Source: Chlorops oryzae (lineage: Eukaryota > Arthropoda > Insecta > Diptera > Chloropidae). Taken from it: a stretch of DNA of 64,000 nucleotides. Shown piece by piece: positions 1 through 10,700 of the stretch. The stretch covers positions 48,673,979-48,737,978 of the forward strand of contig CM035808.1 of the NCBI GenBank assembly GCA_020466095.1, written 5' to 3'. The translations under genes were made by a program, and so were the position numbers. Positions within the stretch are counted from its first letter, which is position 1, and each line of letters opens with the position of its first letter. The notes beneath the pieces were generated by a model. That model saw nothing but the letters and a program-made list of their open reading frames with translations. It ran no database searches and had not been told where the DNA came from.

Positions 1-130
1 CAAAATTGAAATTCATCAAATGTACCCGAAATTGAAATTCATCAAATGTACCCAAAATTGAAATTCATCAAATGTACCCGAAATTGAAATTCATCAAATG
101 TACCCAAAATTGAAATTCATCAAATGTACC
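1..130. repeat. 26-bp satellite, left flank of the copia insertion
   Basis: About five units of the same 26-bp satellite that resumes at 4767 (core GAAATTCATCAAATGTACCC). The array is cut at the GTACC of a unit by the copia element; GTACC (126-130) recurs at 4767-4771 as the target-site duplication. The array therefore probably extends beyond the left edge of the window. Confidence 0.95.
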
Positions 131-299
131 TGTTGAAACAGCACATTAAAAGCAACACTTATATAATTACTTCTAAGTTGGCAACATTCTTTCTGATCCA
201 CACATACATACACAACTGTCTATTGTAGCTTTTAAGTTTAGTTCGTAATAAATCGTCAAACGAAACGGTCGTCTTTTCTTGATGGTTATATGCCCAACA
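131..299 (+). repeat. 5' LTR of the copia element
   Basis: 169 bp, starting TGTTGAAACA and ending GCCCAACA, with a terminal inverted TGTTG/CAACA. It contains an AATAAA polyadenylation signal near 248. It reads identical to 4598-4766. Confidence 0.96.
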
Positions 300-301
300 T
301 A

Positions 302-317
302 GGTTATGGGACAAGTC
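302..317 (+). other. Primer-binding site, internal initiator tRNA-Met type
   Basis: GGTTATGGGACAAGTC starts two bases after the 5' LTR. GGTTATGGG is complementary to the anticodon-stem region of Drosophila initiator tRNA-Met, the half-tRNA priming used by Drosophila copia (GGTTATGGGCCC there). The match weakens after the first nine bases. Confidence 0.8.
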
Positions 318-385
318 GTTTCCCTTAAGCGTTAAAGACTATATAAAAAATAAAAAAAGTGTTTATTAGTTAAACAAAAAGCATA

Positions 386-3300
386 ATGTCGAATATGCTT
401 AATATCGAAAAGCTGGACGACACAAATTACGAATTTTGGTCGATCCAAATGCGAAGCGTGCTTGTGTGTCAAGAAATGTGGGGACTCATTTCGGGCGAAA
501 TAACGGAAGAAGCACCGAAGTGGAAAAAGACAAATGATAAAGCGGTTGCTACAATTATGCTTTCGCTTAAAGCAAATCAAATAAATCAGGTAAAGAAATA
601 TGAAAAGGCAGCGGATATTTGGAATGCTTTAAAGGAATTCAATAGACCTGCCGGTCCTGTGAGAAAAGTGGCTCTCTTCAGAAAACTTATGAATTTTCGC
701 ATGGATGAAAATGTAAGTATGCAGAAGCATGTAGCGGAATTCTCAGAAATCGTCGACCAACTGGCAGACATCGGCGTTAGCGTCCCAGAGGAGCAGTTAG
801 TCATCACACTATTAGCTAGCCTGCCGAAATCGTACGAGAATCTTATTGTGGCACTGGAGTCAAGGGATACGTTACCTGAGCTAACATCTATTAAAATAAA
901 ATTATTTGAAGAAGCTGATCGTCGCATGCAAAACGCGCATAACACCGACAGTAGCGCACAGGCATTCGTTGCAAAGTCAAACAACGCACGCAAGAATTTC
1001 ACAACGAGCTCTTCGAACAGTCAAAACCAACGGAATTCTTGGAAGCAAAGTGAAGTAGCAGAGAATTCAAAGCGAAAAAACTTCAAATGCTATAACTGCG
1101 GGAAAAAGGGGCATTTCGCAGCCGATTGTAAGAAAGGGAAGAAGGAAGATCAAAATGCTAAAAGTTTCTCAATTCTGGCATCGGCATCATCAACAAAAGG
1201 TGCAAGCGAGACAAAAGATGAAGTTTGGTGTTTTGACAGCGGTGCGACTGCACACATGTGTAGAAAGAGAGAACTGTTTTCAAATTTTGTAGAGCACAGT
1301 GAAGAGATTCAATTAGCTGGAAAAAACGTCATAGAAGCAAAAGGACGTGGAAAAGTAAATATGAAAATGAATCAATACAGTGTGTGCTTGAACGATGTGT
1401 TGTATGTGCCGGAGTTGCAGTACAATTTCATATCGGTCGGTAAAGCAGTCAAAAGTGGACTAAAAGTTATTTATGAAAACAATAGTGCGGTTATTAAAGA
1501 CGAAAACGACGAAATTATTTTAAAAGCAAAAGAAAATAATAATTTGTTTCTCTGTGAAATAAAAAGTCAAGAAAATAGCCTTTGTTTTTCGAATAATACA
1601 GCTCAAGAAGCTATAAAATGGCACAAACGTTTTGGCCATCTAAACTTCGGAAGTTTGCAGGAACTTGTAAATAAACAGCTGGTAAATGGTTTAAAATTAA
1701 ACTCTGTGCCAAAACAAATTGATTGTGTTGTGTGTATGAAATGCAAGTGCACAGTTAAACCGTTTGAAAGTTCAAAGTTTAGAGCTAAAGAAATCCTAGA
1801 GCTAGTTCACACGGACTTGTGTGGTCCAATGCAAAAGATATCGATCGGAGGATCGAAATATTTTATGATATTTGTGGACGATAAATCACGTTTTGTTTTT
1901 GTTTATTTTTTGAAGAGTAAAGAAGAAGCTTTTGAAACCTTTAAAAATTTTAAAACAATGATCGAGCGCCAAACAGGCAAGAAAATTAAAACATTACGAA
2001 GTGATAATGGAACCGAATATGTAAATAAAAGGTTTGAAACGTACTTGGAGGAACATGGTATTAAGCGACAACTTACCGTGCCATACACGCCGCAACAAAA
2101 TGGGGTCGCGGAGCGGTTCAACAGAACTCTGGTTGAAGCAGCAAGGAGTATGTTGGTGGATGCTGATCTTAGTGAATCATTTTGGGCAGAAGCAGTTTAT
2201 ACGGCAGCATACCTAAGAAACAGAGCGCCGACAAAGTCACTTATTGATAGTACTCCATTTCAATCGTTTTTTGACCGTAAACCATTTGTTTCGCATCTAC
2301 GTATATTTGGATCGTTGGCCATAGCTCTCGACAAACGTCACCACAAGAAATTTTTACCAAAAGGAAGAGAGTGCATCATGTTGGGGTATTCAAGCACAGC
2401 AAAGGCATACAGGTTGTATGACAAAGAGAAAAGGGAAGTCTTCATTAGCCGGGACGTCTACTTTGTGGAGAAAGGGGCAGAAACAGAAACCATCGATCTT
2501 GAAATGGAGCCAAGCCAAATTTTGAATCCGGAAGACGAAATTAATAAGGACGAATATCTAAGCGAAGATAAATACGATACAGCAGATGAGGAAGGCGGTT
2601 CAGCAAGCAACAGTGAGAATGGCGAAGAAGACGGTGGCGATGAAAATAATGAAGAGCAGCATATGCGAAGAGCACCAGGAAGACCTCGAATTATTCGTAC
2701 TGGGTTGCCTGGAAGACCTAAGAAGCAGTATCAATCCTTGAATATGATGAGCGAAGCATCAGAGAAGGTTCCTGTGACGGTTGAAGAGGCGATGACGAGT
2801 AAAAATTCAACTAAATGGCGACGCGCAATGCAGGAGGAGTATGAGGCTCTTATGAAAAACGAGACGTGGGATTTGGTTCAACTCCCAAAAGGGCAAAAGA
2901 CCATCGGCTGCAAATGGGTGTTTACGGTAAAACACAATGCTCATGGAGAAATCGAGAGGTACAAAGCAAGGCTGGTAGCTAAGGGTTGCAGCCAGCAATA
3001 CGGAGTCAACTACACCGATATATTTTCTCCAGTCGTGAGGCATGAAACCTTAAGGATGGTTTTAGCATTGGCAGCAGAATACAATCTTCATGTCCACCAA
3101 CTGGACGTTTCATCCGCGTATTTAAATGCTAATCTTGAAGAAGACGTTTACATGGAGCAACCAGAACTGTTCGAGAAAAATAATAACAAGATTATTAAGC
3201 TGAAGAAGTCTCTATATGGTCTTAAACAGTCGGGCAGACTATGGAACTCGAGACTGCATGAGGAACTGACGAAGATCGGATTTGTGGCCTGCAAGAGGGA

Positions 3301-4315
3301 ACCATGCCTGTACACAAAAAACCATGGTCGAAAGCTAAACATCATCACTGTTTATGTAGATGATTTGTTGATTGCAAGTTCAGACCTAGGTGAGTTGAAC
3401 ACTATTAAACAAGAAATTTCTAGTATTTTTCAGGTGGTCGATAAGGGTCTTATAAACTACTTTCTGGGCATGGAAGTGGAGCGAGATACTCCAACTGGGG
3501 CAATTGCGTTAAGCCAGAACCAACTTATTCTTCATCTGTTGAAGAGCTACAATCTGGAAACTTGTAGACCGGTTTCAACTCCACTTGAGCCAAAGTTTCA
3601 AGTACAATGTAACAGCGAAGATTGTCCTAAAGTCGATAAAGTTGGATATCAATCATTAATCGGATCCTTGATGTATATTGCGATAAATACTCGACCAGAC
3701 ATCTTGCATTCCGTATGCAAACTTGCGCAGAGGAATTCTGACCCTCATTCGGAACATCTGAGTGCAGCAAAACATATTCTGCGATATCTGTGTACTACTG
3801 CAGACAAACGCATATACTATAAAAAGACTGGTGCAGCAATAGAAGGATTCTCTGACGCCGACTGGGGCGGAAACACACTGGATCGAAAATCTTATTCTGG
3901 CTATGTTTTTATGTTAGCCGGAGGTGCTTTCAGCTGGCAAAGTAAGAAGCAAGCGTCAGTGGCTTTAAGCAGCACCGAAGCCGAATACATAGCTTTATCA
4001 GAGGCAGCGAAAGAAGCAGTATTTTTAAGAAAGTTATACGAAGAATTGTTAAATTTAGAAAATACAAAGCCGATCATGATCAACGGAGATAATATAAGCT
4101 CTCTTAATCTCGTTAAAAATCCCGTTTATCATGCTCGCAGCAAACATATTGACATACGATACCATTATGTTAGAGAACTTTATAAAAGCAAGGATATTGA
4201 ATTGAAATATTGTTCAACTACTAATATGATTGCAGACATTATGACTAAAAATTTGCAAAAAGTTAATCATTGTAAATTTACTGCCTCACTTGGCTTAAAA
4301 GAAAAGAAAAATTAA
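386..4315 (+). CDS. Copia-type Gag-Pol polyprotein, 1309 aa, intact
   Basis: Single frame covering a Gag of the UBN2 type (about residues 1-220), CCHC zinc knuckle C235-C248 (CYNCGKKGHFAADC), aspartic protease with DSGA at D284, GAG-pre-integrase motif WHKRFGHLN from W412, integrase catalytic triad D477, D540, E576 (35 residues between the last two), reverse transcriptase with YVDD (D992/D993), and RNase H with DADW (D1157) and STEAEY (E1198). Near the end KHIDIRYHYVRE is the usual copia C-terminal motif. The start codon at 386 lies 86 bp after the LTR and is followed at once by a typical Gag opening (LDDTNYEFWSIQM). It is slightly shorter than Drosophila copia (about 1409 aa). No stop or frameshift interrupts it, so it could encode all functions needed for transposition. 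The stop codon lies inside a 39-bp tandem repeat. Confidence 0.97.
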   Translation: MSNMLNIEKLDDTNYEFWSIQMRSVLVCQEMWGLISGEITEEAPKWKKTNDKAVATIMLSLKANQINQVKKYEKAADIWNALKEFNRPAGPVRKVALFRKLMNFRMDENVSMQKHVAEFSEIVDQLADIGVSVPEEQLVITLLASLPKSYENLIVALESRDTLPELTSIKIKLFEEADRRMQNAHNTDSSAQAFVAKSNNARKNFTTSSSNSQNQRNSWKQSEVAENSKRKNFKCYNCGKKGHFAADCKKGKKEDQNAKSFSILASASSTKGASETKDEVWCFDSGATAHMCRKRELFSNFVEHSEEIQLAGKNVIEAKGRGKVNMKMNQYSVCLNDVLYVPELQYNFISVGKAVKSGLKVIYENNSAVIKDENDEIILKAKENNNLFLCEIKSQENSLCFSNNTAQEAIKWHKRFGHLNFGSLQELVNKQLVNGLKLNSVPKQIDCVVCMKCKCTVKPFESSKFRAKEILELVHTDLCGPMQKISIGGSKYFMIFVDDKSRFVFVYFLKSKEEAFETFKNFKTMIERQTGKKIKTLRSDNGTEYVNKRFETYLEEHGIKRQLTVPYTPQQNGVAERFNRTLVEAARSMLVDADLSESFWAEAVYTAAYLRNRAPTKSLIDSTPFQSFFDRKPFVSHLRIFGSLAIALDKRHHKKFLPKGRECIMLGYSSTAKAYRLYDKEKREVFISRDVYFVEKGAETETIDLEMEPSQILNPEDEINKDEYLSEDKYDTADEEGGSASNSENGEEDGGDENNEEQHMRRAPGRPRIIRTGLPGRPKKQYQSLNMMSEASEKVPVTVEEAMTSKNSTKWRRAMQEEYEALMKNETWDLVQLPKGQKTIGCKWVFTVKHNAHGEIERYKARLVAKGCSQQYGVNYTDIFSPVVRHETLRMVLALAAEYNLHVHQLDVSSAYLNANLEEDVYMEQPELFEKNNNKIIKLKKSLYGLKQSGRLWNSRLHEELTKIGFVACKREPCLYTKNHGRKLNIITVYVDDLLIASSDLGELNTIKQEISSIFQVVDKGLINYFLGMEVERDTPTGAIALSQNQLILHLLKSYNLETCRPVSTPLEPKFQVQCNSEDCPKVDKVGYQSLIGSLMYIAINTRPDILHSVCKLAQRNSDPHSEHLSAAKHILRYLCTTADKRIYYKKTGAAIEGFSDADWGGNTLDRKSYSGYVFMLAGGAFSWQSKKQASVALSSTEAEYIALSEAAKEAVFLRKLYEELLNLENTKPIMINGDNISSLNLVKNPVYHARSKHIDIRYHYVRELYKSKDIELKYCSTTNMIADIMTKNLQKVNHCKFTASLGLKEKKN

Positions 4316-4430
4316 GAATTCGATATGTTTTTGTTAAAAGAAAAGAAAAATTAAGAATTCGATATGTTTTTGTTAAAAGAAAAGAAAAATTAAGAATTCG
4401 ATATGTTTTTTAAAAAGAAAAGAAAAATTA
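4293..4430 (+). repeat. 39-bp tandem repeat across the end of gag-pol
   Basis: TTAAGAATTCGATATG recurs at 4312, 4351 and 4390 (period 39), with a diverged fourth unit near 4429 and further decay to about 4490. The first unit encodes the last residues (KEKKN) and the stop codon of the polyprotein, so the array grew from the 3' end of the coding region into the 3' UTR. Confidence 0.9.
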
Positions 4431-4589
4431 AGAATACGAAAAATTTTTGAAAAGAAAAAACAATTAAGAACACGATAAGTTTTAAAAGGAAAGTTTATAT
4501 TTTTGAAAAAAACACAATGTTAAGCATACAAAGTTATTTGTGAATATTGAAAAAAATTTCTTTTGTTGCATTTGTATATATAAGTATTG

Positions 4590-4597
4590 AGGAGGAG
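4590..4597 (+). other. Polypurine tract
   Basis: AGGAGGAG immediately precedes the 3' LTR, as expected for the plus-strand primer. Confidence 0.85.
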
Positions 4598-4766
4598 TGT
4601 TGAAACAGCACATTAAAAGCAACACTTATATAATTACTTCTAAGTTGGCAACATTCTTTCTGATCCACACATACATACACAACTGTCTATTGTAGCTTTT
4701 AAGTTTAGTTCGTAATAAATCGTCAAACGAAACGGTCGTCTTTTCTTGATGGTTATATGCCCAACA
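4598..4766 (+). repeat. 3' LTR of the copia element
   Basis: 169 bp, identical by eye to the 5' LTR; followed by the GTACC target duplication at 4767-4771 and by the satellite. Confidence 0.96.
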
Positions 4767-7700
4767 GTACCCGAAATTGAAATTCTTCAAATGTACCCAA
4801 AATTGAAATTAATCAAATGTACCCAAAATTGAACTTCATCAAATGTTCCCGAAAATTAAATTCATCAAATGTTCCCAAAATTGAAATGCATCAAATGTAC
4901 CCAAAATTTAAATTCATCAAATGTACCCAAAATTGAATTCATCAAATGTTCCCAAAAATTTTAAAATTCCCAAATTTAAAATTTACCCAAAATTGAAATT
5001 CATAATTGACCAAAATTGAAATTCATCAAATTACCCAAAATTGAAATTCATCAAATGTACCCAAAATTGAAATTCATCAAATGTACCAAAATTGAAATTC
5101 ATCAAATGTACCCGAAATTGAAATTCATCAAATGTACCCGAAAATTGAAATTCATCAAATGTTCCCGAAAATTAAATTCTTCAAATGTTCCCGAAATTGA
5201 AATCATCAAATGTACCCAAATTTGAAATTCATCAAATGTCCCAAAATTGAAATTCATCAAATGTTCCCAAAATTGAAATTCATAAATTTACCCAAAATTG
5301 AAATTCATCAAAATGTACCAAAATTGAAATTCATAAAATGACCCGAAATTAAATTCATCAAATGTCCCGAAATTGAAATTATCAAATGTACCCAAAATTG
5401 AAATTCATAAATGACCCGAAATTGAAATTCATCAAATGTACCCAAAATTGAAATTCATCAAATGTACCGAAATTGAAATTCTTCAAATGTACCAAAATTG
5501 AAATTAATCAAATGTACCCAAAATTGAAATTCATCAAATGTTCCCGAAAATTAAATTCATCAAATGTTCCCAAAATGAAATTCATCAAATGTACCCAAAA
5601 TTGAAATTCATCAAATGTACCAAAATTGAACTTCATCAAATGTTCCCGAAATTTAATTTCATCAAATGTTCCCAAAATTGAAATGTATCAAATGTACCCA
5701 AAATTGAAATTCATTAAATGCACCCAAAATTGAAATTCATCAAATGTACCCAAAATTGAAATTCATCAAATGTACCCAAAATTGAAATTCATCAAATGTC
5801 CAAAATTGAAATTCATCAAATGTACCCGAAATTGAAATTCATCAAATGTACCCAAAATTGAAATTCATCAAATTTACCCAAAAATTGAAATTCATCAAAT
5901 GTACCCAAAATTGAAATTCATCAAATGTACCCAAAATTGAAATTCATCAAATTTCCCGAAATTTAAATTCATCAAATGTTCCCAAAATTGAAATTCATCA
6001 AATGTACCCAAAATTGAAATTCATCAAATGTACCCAAAATTGAAATTCATCAAATGTACCCAAAATTGAAATTCATCAAATGTACCCAAAATTGAAATTC
6101 ATCAAATGTACCCAAAATTGAAATTCATCAAATGTTCCCGAAATTTAAATTCATCAAATGTTCCCAAAATTGAAATGCATCAAATGTACCCAAAATTGAA
6201 ATTCATCAAATGTACCCAAAATTGAAATTCATCAAATGTACCCAAATTGAAATTCATCAAATTTCCCAAAATTGAAATTCATCAAATGTACCCCAAATTG
6301 AAATTCATCAAATATACCCGAAATTGAAATTCATCAAATGTACCCAAAATTGAAATTCATCAAATGTACCCAAAATTGAAATTCTTCAAATGTACCCAAA
6401 ATTGAAATTAATCAAATGTACCCAAAATTGAAATTCATCAAATGTACCCGAAATTTAAATTCATCAAATGTTCCCAAAATTGAAATTCATCAAATGTTAC
6501 CCAAAATTGAAATTCATCAAATGTACCCAAAATTGAAATTCATCAAATGTACCCAAAATTGAAATTTCATCAAATGTCCCAAAATTGAAATTCATCAAAT
6601 GTACCCAAAATTGAAATTCATCAAATGTACCCAAAATTGAAATTCATCAAATTACCCAAAATTGAAATTCATCAAATGTACCCAAAATTGAAATTCATCA
6701 AATGTACCCAAAATTGAAATTCATCAAATGTACCCGAAATTGAAATTCATCAAATGTACCCGAAATTGAAATTCATCAAATGTTCCCGAAATTTAAATTC
6801 ATCAAATGTCCCAAATTGAAATTCATCAAATGTACCCAAAATTGAAATTCATCAAATGTACCCAAAATTGAAATTCATCAAATGTACCCAAAATTGAAAT
6901 TCATCAAATTTACCCAAAATTGAAATTCATCAAATGTACCCAAAATTGAAATTCATCAAATATACCCGAAATTGAAATTCATCAAATGTACCCAAAGTTG
7001 AAATTCATCAAATGTACCCAAAATTGAAATTCATCAAATGTACCCAAAATTGAAATTCATCAAATGTACCCAAAATTGAAATTCATCAAATGTACCCAAA
7101 ATTGAAATTCATCAAATGTACCCAAAATTGAAATTCATCAAATGTACCCAAAATTGAAATTCATCAAATGTTCCCAAAATTAAATTCATCAAATGTACCC
7201 AAAATTGAAATTCATCAAATGTACCCAAAATTGAAATTCATCAAATGTACCCAAAATTGAAATTCATCAAATGTTCCCAAAATTTAAATTCATCAAATGT
7301 CCCAAAATTGAAATTCATCAAATGTACCCAAATTGAAATTCATCAAATGACCCAAAATTGAAATTCATCAAATGTACCCAAAATTGAAATTCATCAAATG
7401 TACCCAAAATTTGAAATTCATCAAATGTACCCAAAATTGAAATTCATCAAATGTACCCAAAATTGAAATTCATCAAATGTACCCAAAATTGAAATTCATC
7501 AAATTTACCCAAAATTGAAATTCATCAAATGTACCCAAAATTGAAATTCATCAAATGTACCCAAAATTGAAATTCATCAAATGTTCCCAAAATTAAATTC
7601 ATCAAATGTACCCAAAATTGAAATTCATCAAATGTACCCAAAATTGAAATTCATCAAATGTACCCGAAATTGAAATTCTTCAAATGTACCCAAAATTGAA

Positions 7701-10700
7701 ATTAATCAAATGTACCCAAAATTGAAATTCATCAAATGTTCCCAAATTCAAAATGTTCCCAAAATTGAAATTCATCAAATGTACCCAAAATTTAAATTCA
7801 TCAAATGTTCCCAAAATTGAAATTCATCAAATGTTCCCAAAATTTAAATTTCATCAAATGTCCCAAAATTGAAATTCATCAAATGTACCCAAAATTGAAA
7901 TTCATTAAATTACCCAAAATTGAAATTCATCAAATGTACCCCAAAATTGAAATTCATCAAATGTACCCAAAATTGAAATTCATCAAATGTACCCAAAATT
8001 GAAATTCATCAAATGTACCCGAAATTGAAATTCATCAAATGTACCCAAAATTGAAATTCATCAAATGTACCCAAAATTGAAATTCATCAAATGTTCCCGA
8101 AATTTAAATTCATCAAATGTTCCCAAAATTGAAATTCATCAAATGTACCCAAAATTTAAATTCATCAAATGTACCCAAAATTGAAATTCATCAAATGTTC
8201 CCAAAATTGAAATTCATCAAATGTACCATAAATTGAAATTCATCAAATGTACCCAAAATTGAAATTCATCAAATGTACCCAAAATTGAAATTCATCAAAT
8301 GTACCCAAATTGAAATTCATCAAATGTACCCGAAATTGAAATTCATCAAATGTACCAAAATTGAAATTCATCAAATGTACCCGAAATTGAAATTCATCAA
8401 ATGTACCCAAATTGAAATTCATCAAATGTTCCCAAAATTGAAATTCATCAAATGTTCCCAAAATTGAAATTCATCAAATGTACCCAAATTGAAATTCATC
8501 AAATGTACCCAAAATTGAAATTCATCAAATGTACCCAAAATTGAAATTCATCAAATTTACCCAAAATTGAAATTCATCAAATGTACCCAAAATTGAAATT
8601 CATCAAATGTACCCGAAAATTGAATTCATCAAATGTACCCAAAATTGAAATTCATCAAATGTACCCAAAATTGAAATTCATCAAATGTACCCAAAATTGA
8701 AATTCATCAAATGTACCCAAATTGAAATTCATCAAATGTACCCAAAATTGAAATTCATCAAATGTACCCAAAATTGAAATTCATCAAATGTTACCCAAAA
8801 TTGAAATTCATCAAATGTCCCAAAATTGAAATTCATCAAATGTACCCAAAATTGAAATTCATCAAATGTACCCAAAATTGAAATTCATCAAATGTTCCCG
8901 AAATTGAAATTCATCAAATGTACCCAAAATTGAAATTCATCAAATGTACCCAAAATTGAAATTCATCAAATGTACCCAAAATTGAAATTCATCAAATGTA
9001 CCCAAAATTGAAATTCATCAAATGTACCCAAAATTGAAATTCATCAAATGTACCCAAAATTGAAATTCATCAAATGTACCCAAAATTGAAATTCATCAAA
9101 TGTACCCAAAATTGAAATTCATCAAATGTACCCAAAATTGAAATTCATCAAATGTACCCAAAATTGAAATTCATCAAATGTACCCAAAATTGAAATTCAT
9201 CAAATGTACCCCAAATTGAAATTCATCAAATGTACCCGAAATTGAAATTCATCAAATGTACCCAAAATTGAAATTCATCAAATGTACCCGAAATTGAAAT
9301 TCTTCAAATGTACCCAAAATTGAAATTAATCAAATGTACCCAAAATTGAACTTCATCAAATGTTCCCGAAAATTAAATTCATCAAATGTTCCCAAAATTG
9401 AAATGCATCAAATGTACCCAAAATTGAAATTCATCAAATGTACCCAAAATTGAACTTCATCAAATGTTCCCGAAATTTAATTTCATCAAATGTCCCAAAA
9501 TTGAAATGCATCAAATGTACCCAAAATTGAAATTCATTAAATGCACCCAAAATTGAAATTCATCAAATGTACCCAAAATTGAAATTCATCAAATGTACCC
9601 AAAATTGAAATTCATCAAATGTACCTAAAATTGAAATTCATCAAATGTACCCGAAATTGAAATTCATCAAATGTACCCGAAATTGAAATTCATCAAATGT
9701 TCCCGAAATTTAAATTCATCAAATGTTCCCAAAATTGAAATGCATCAAATGTACCCAAAATTGAAATTCATCAAATGTTCCCAAAATTTAAATTCATCAA
9801 ATGTTCCCAAAATTGAAATCATAAATTACCCAAAATTGAATCATCAAATTACCCAAAATTGAAATTCATCAAATGTACCCAAAATTGAAATTCATCAAAT
9901 GTACCCAAAATTGAAATTCATCAAATGTACCCAAAATTGAAATTCATCAAATGTTCCCAAATTTAAATTCATCAAATGTCCCAAAATTGAAATTCATCAA
10001 ATGTACCCAAAATTGAAATTCATCAAATGTACCCAAAATTGAAATTCATCAAATGTTCCCAAAATTGAAATTCATCAAATTTCCCAAAATTGAAATTCAT
10101 CAAATGTACCCAAAATTGAAATTCATCAAATTACCAAATTGAAATCATCAAATGTCCCAAAATTAATTCATCAAATGTCCCAAATTGAAATTCTTCAAAT
10201 GTACCCAAAATTGAAATTAATCAAATGTACCCAAAATTGAAATTCATCAAATGTTCCCAAAATTTAAATTCATCAAATGTTCCCAAAATTGAAATTCATC
10301 AAATGTACCCAAAATTTAAATTCATCAAATGTACCCAAAATTGAAATTCATCAAATGTCCCAAAATTGAAATTCATCAAATGTACCCAAAATTGAAATTC
10401 ATCAAATGTACCCAAAATTGAAATTCATTAAATGACCCAAAATTGAAATTCATCAAATGTACCCAAAATTGAAATTCATCAAATGTACCCAAAATTGAAA
10501 TTCATCAAATGTACCCAAAATTGAAATTCATCAAATGTACCCAAAATTGAAATTCATCAAATTACCCAAAATTGAAATTCATCAAATGTACCCAAATTTA
10601 AATTCATCAAATATACCCGAAATTGAAATTCATCAAATGTTCCCAAAATTAAAATTCATCAAATGTACCCAAAATTGAAATTCATCAAATGTACCCGAAA

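Larger units (their letters stand above)
131..4766 (+). mobile_element. Ty1/copia LTR retrotransposon, apparently complete
   Basis: A full element of 4636 bp: two 169-bp LTRs (TGTTG...CAACA) that read identical by eye, a primer-binding site, one uninterrupted gag-pol frame, a purine tract before the 3' LTR, and a 5-bp duplication GTACC. Its domain order (Gag, zinc knuckle, protease, integrase, RT, RNase H) defines Ty1/copia (Pseudoviridae-type) elements. Identical LTRs mean little time since insertion, because both are copied from one template. It is the youngest-looking insertion in the window and the only one with an unbroken polyprotein. It sits in satellite DNA on both sides. Whether it is active cannot be told from sequence. 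Confidence 0.97.
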
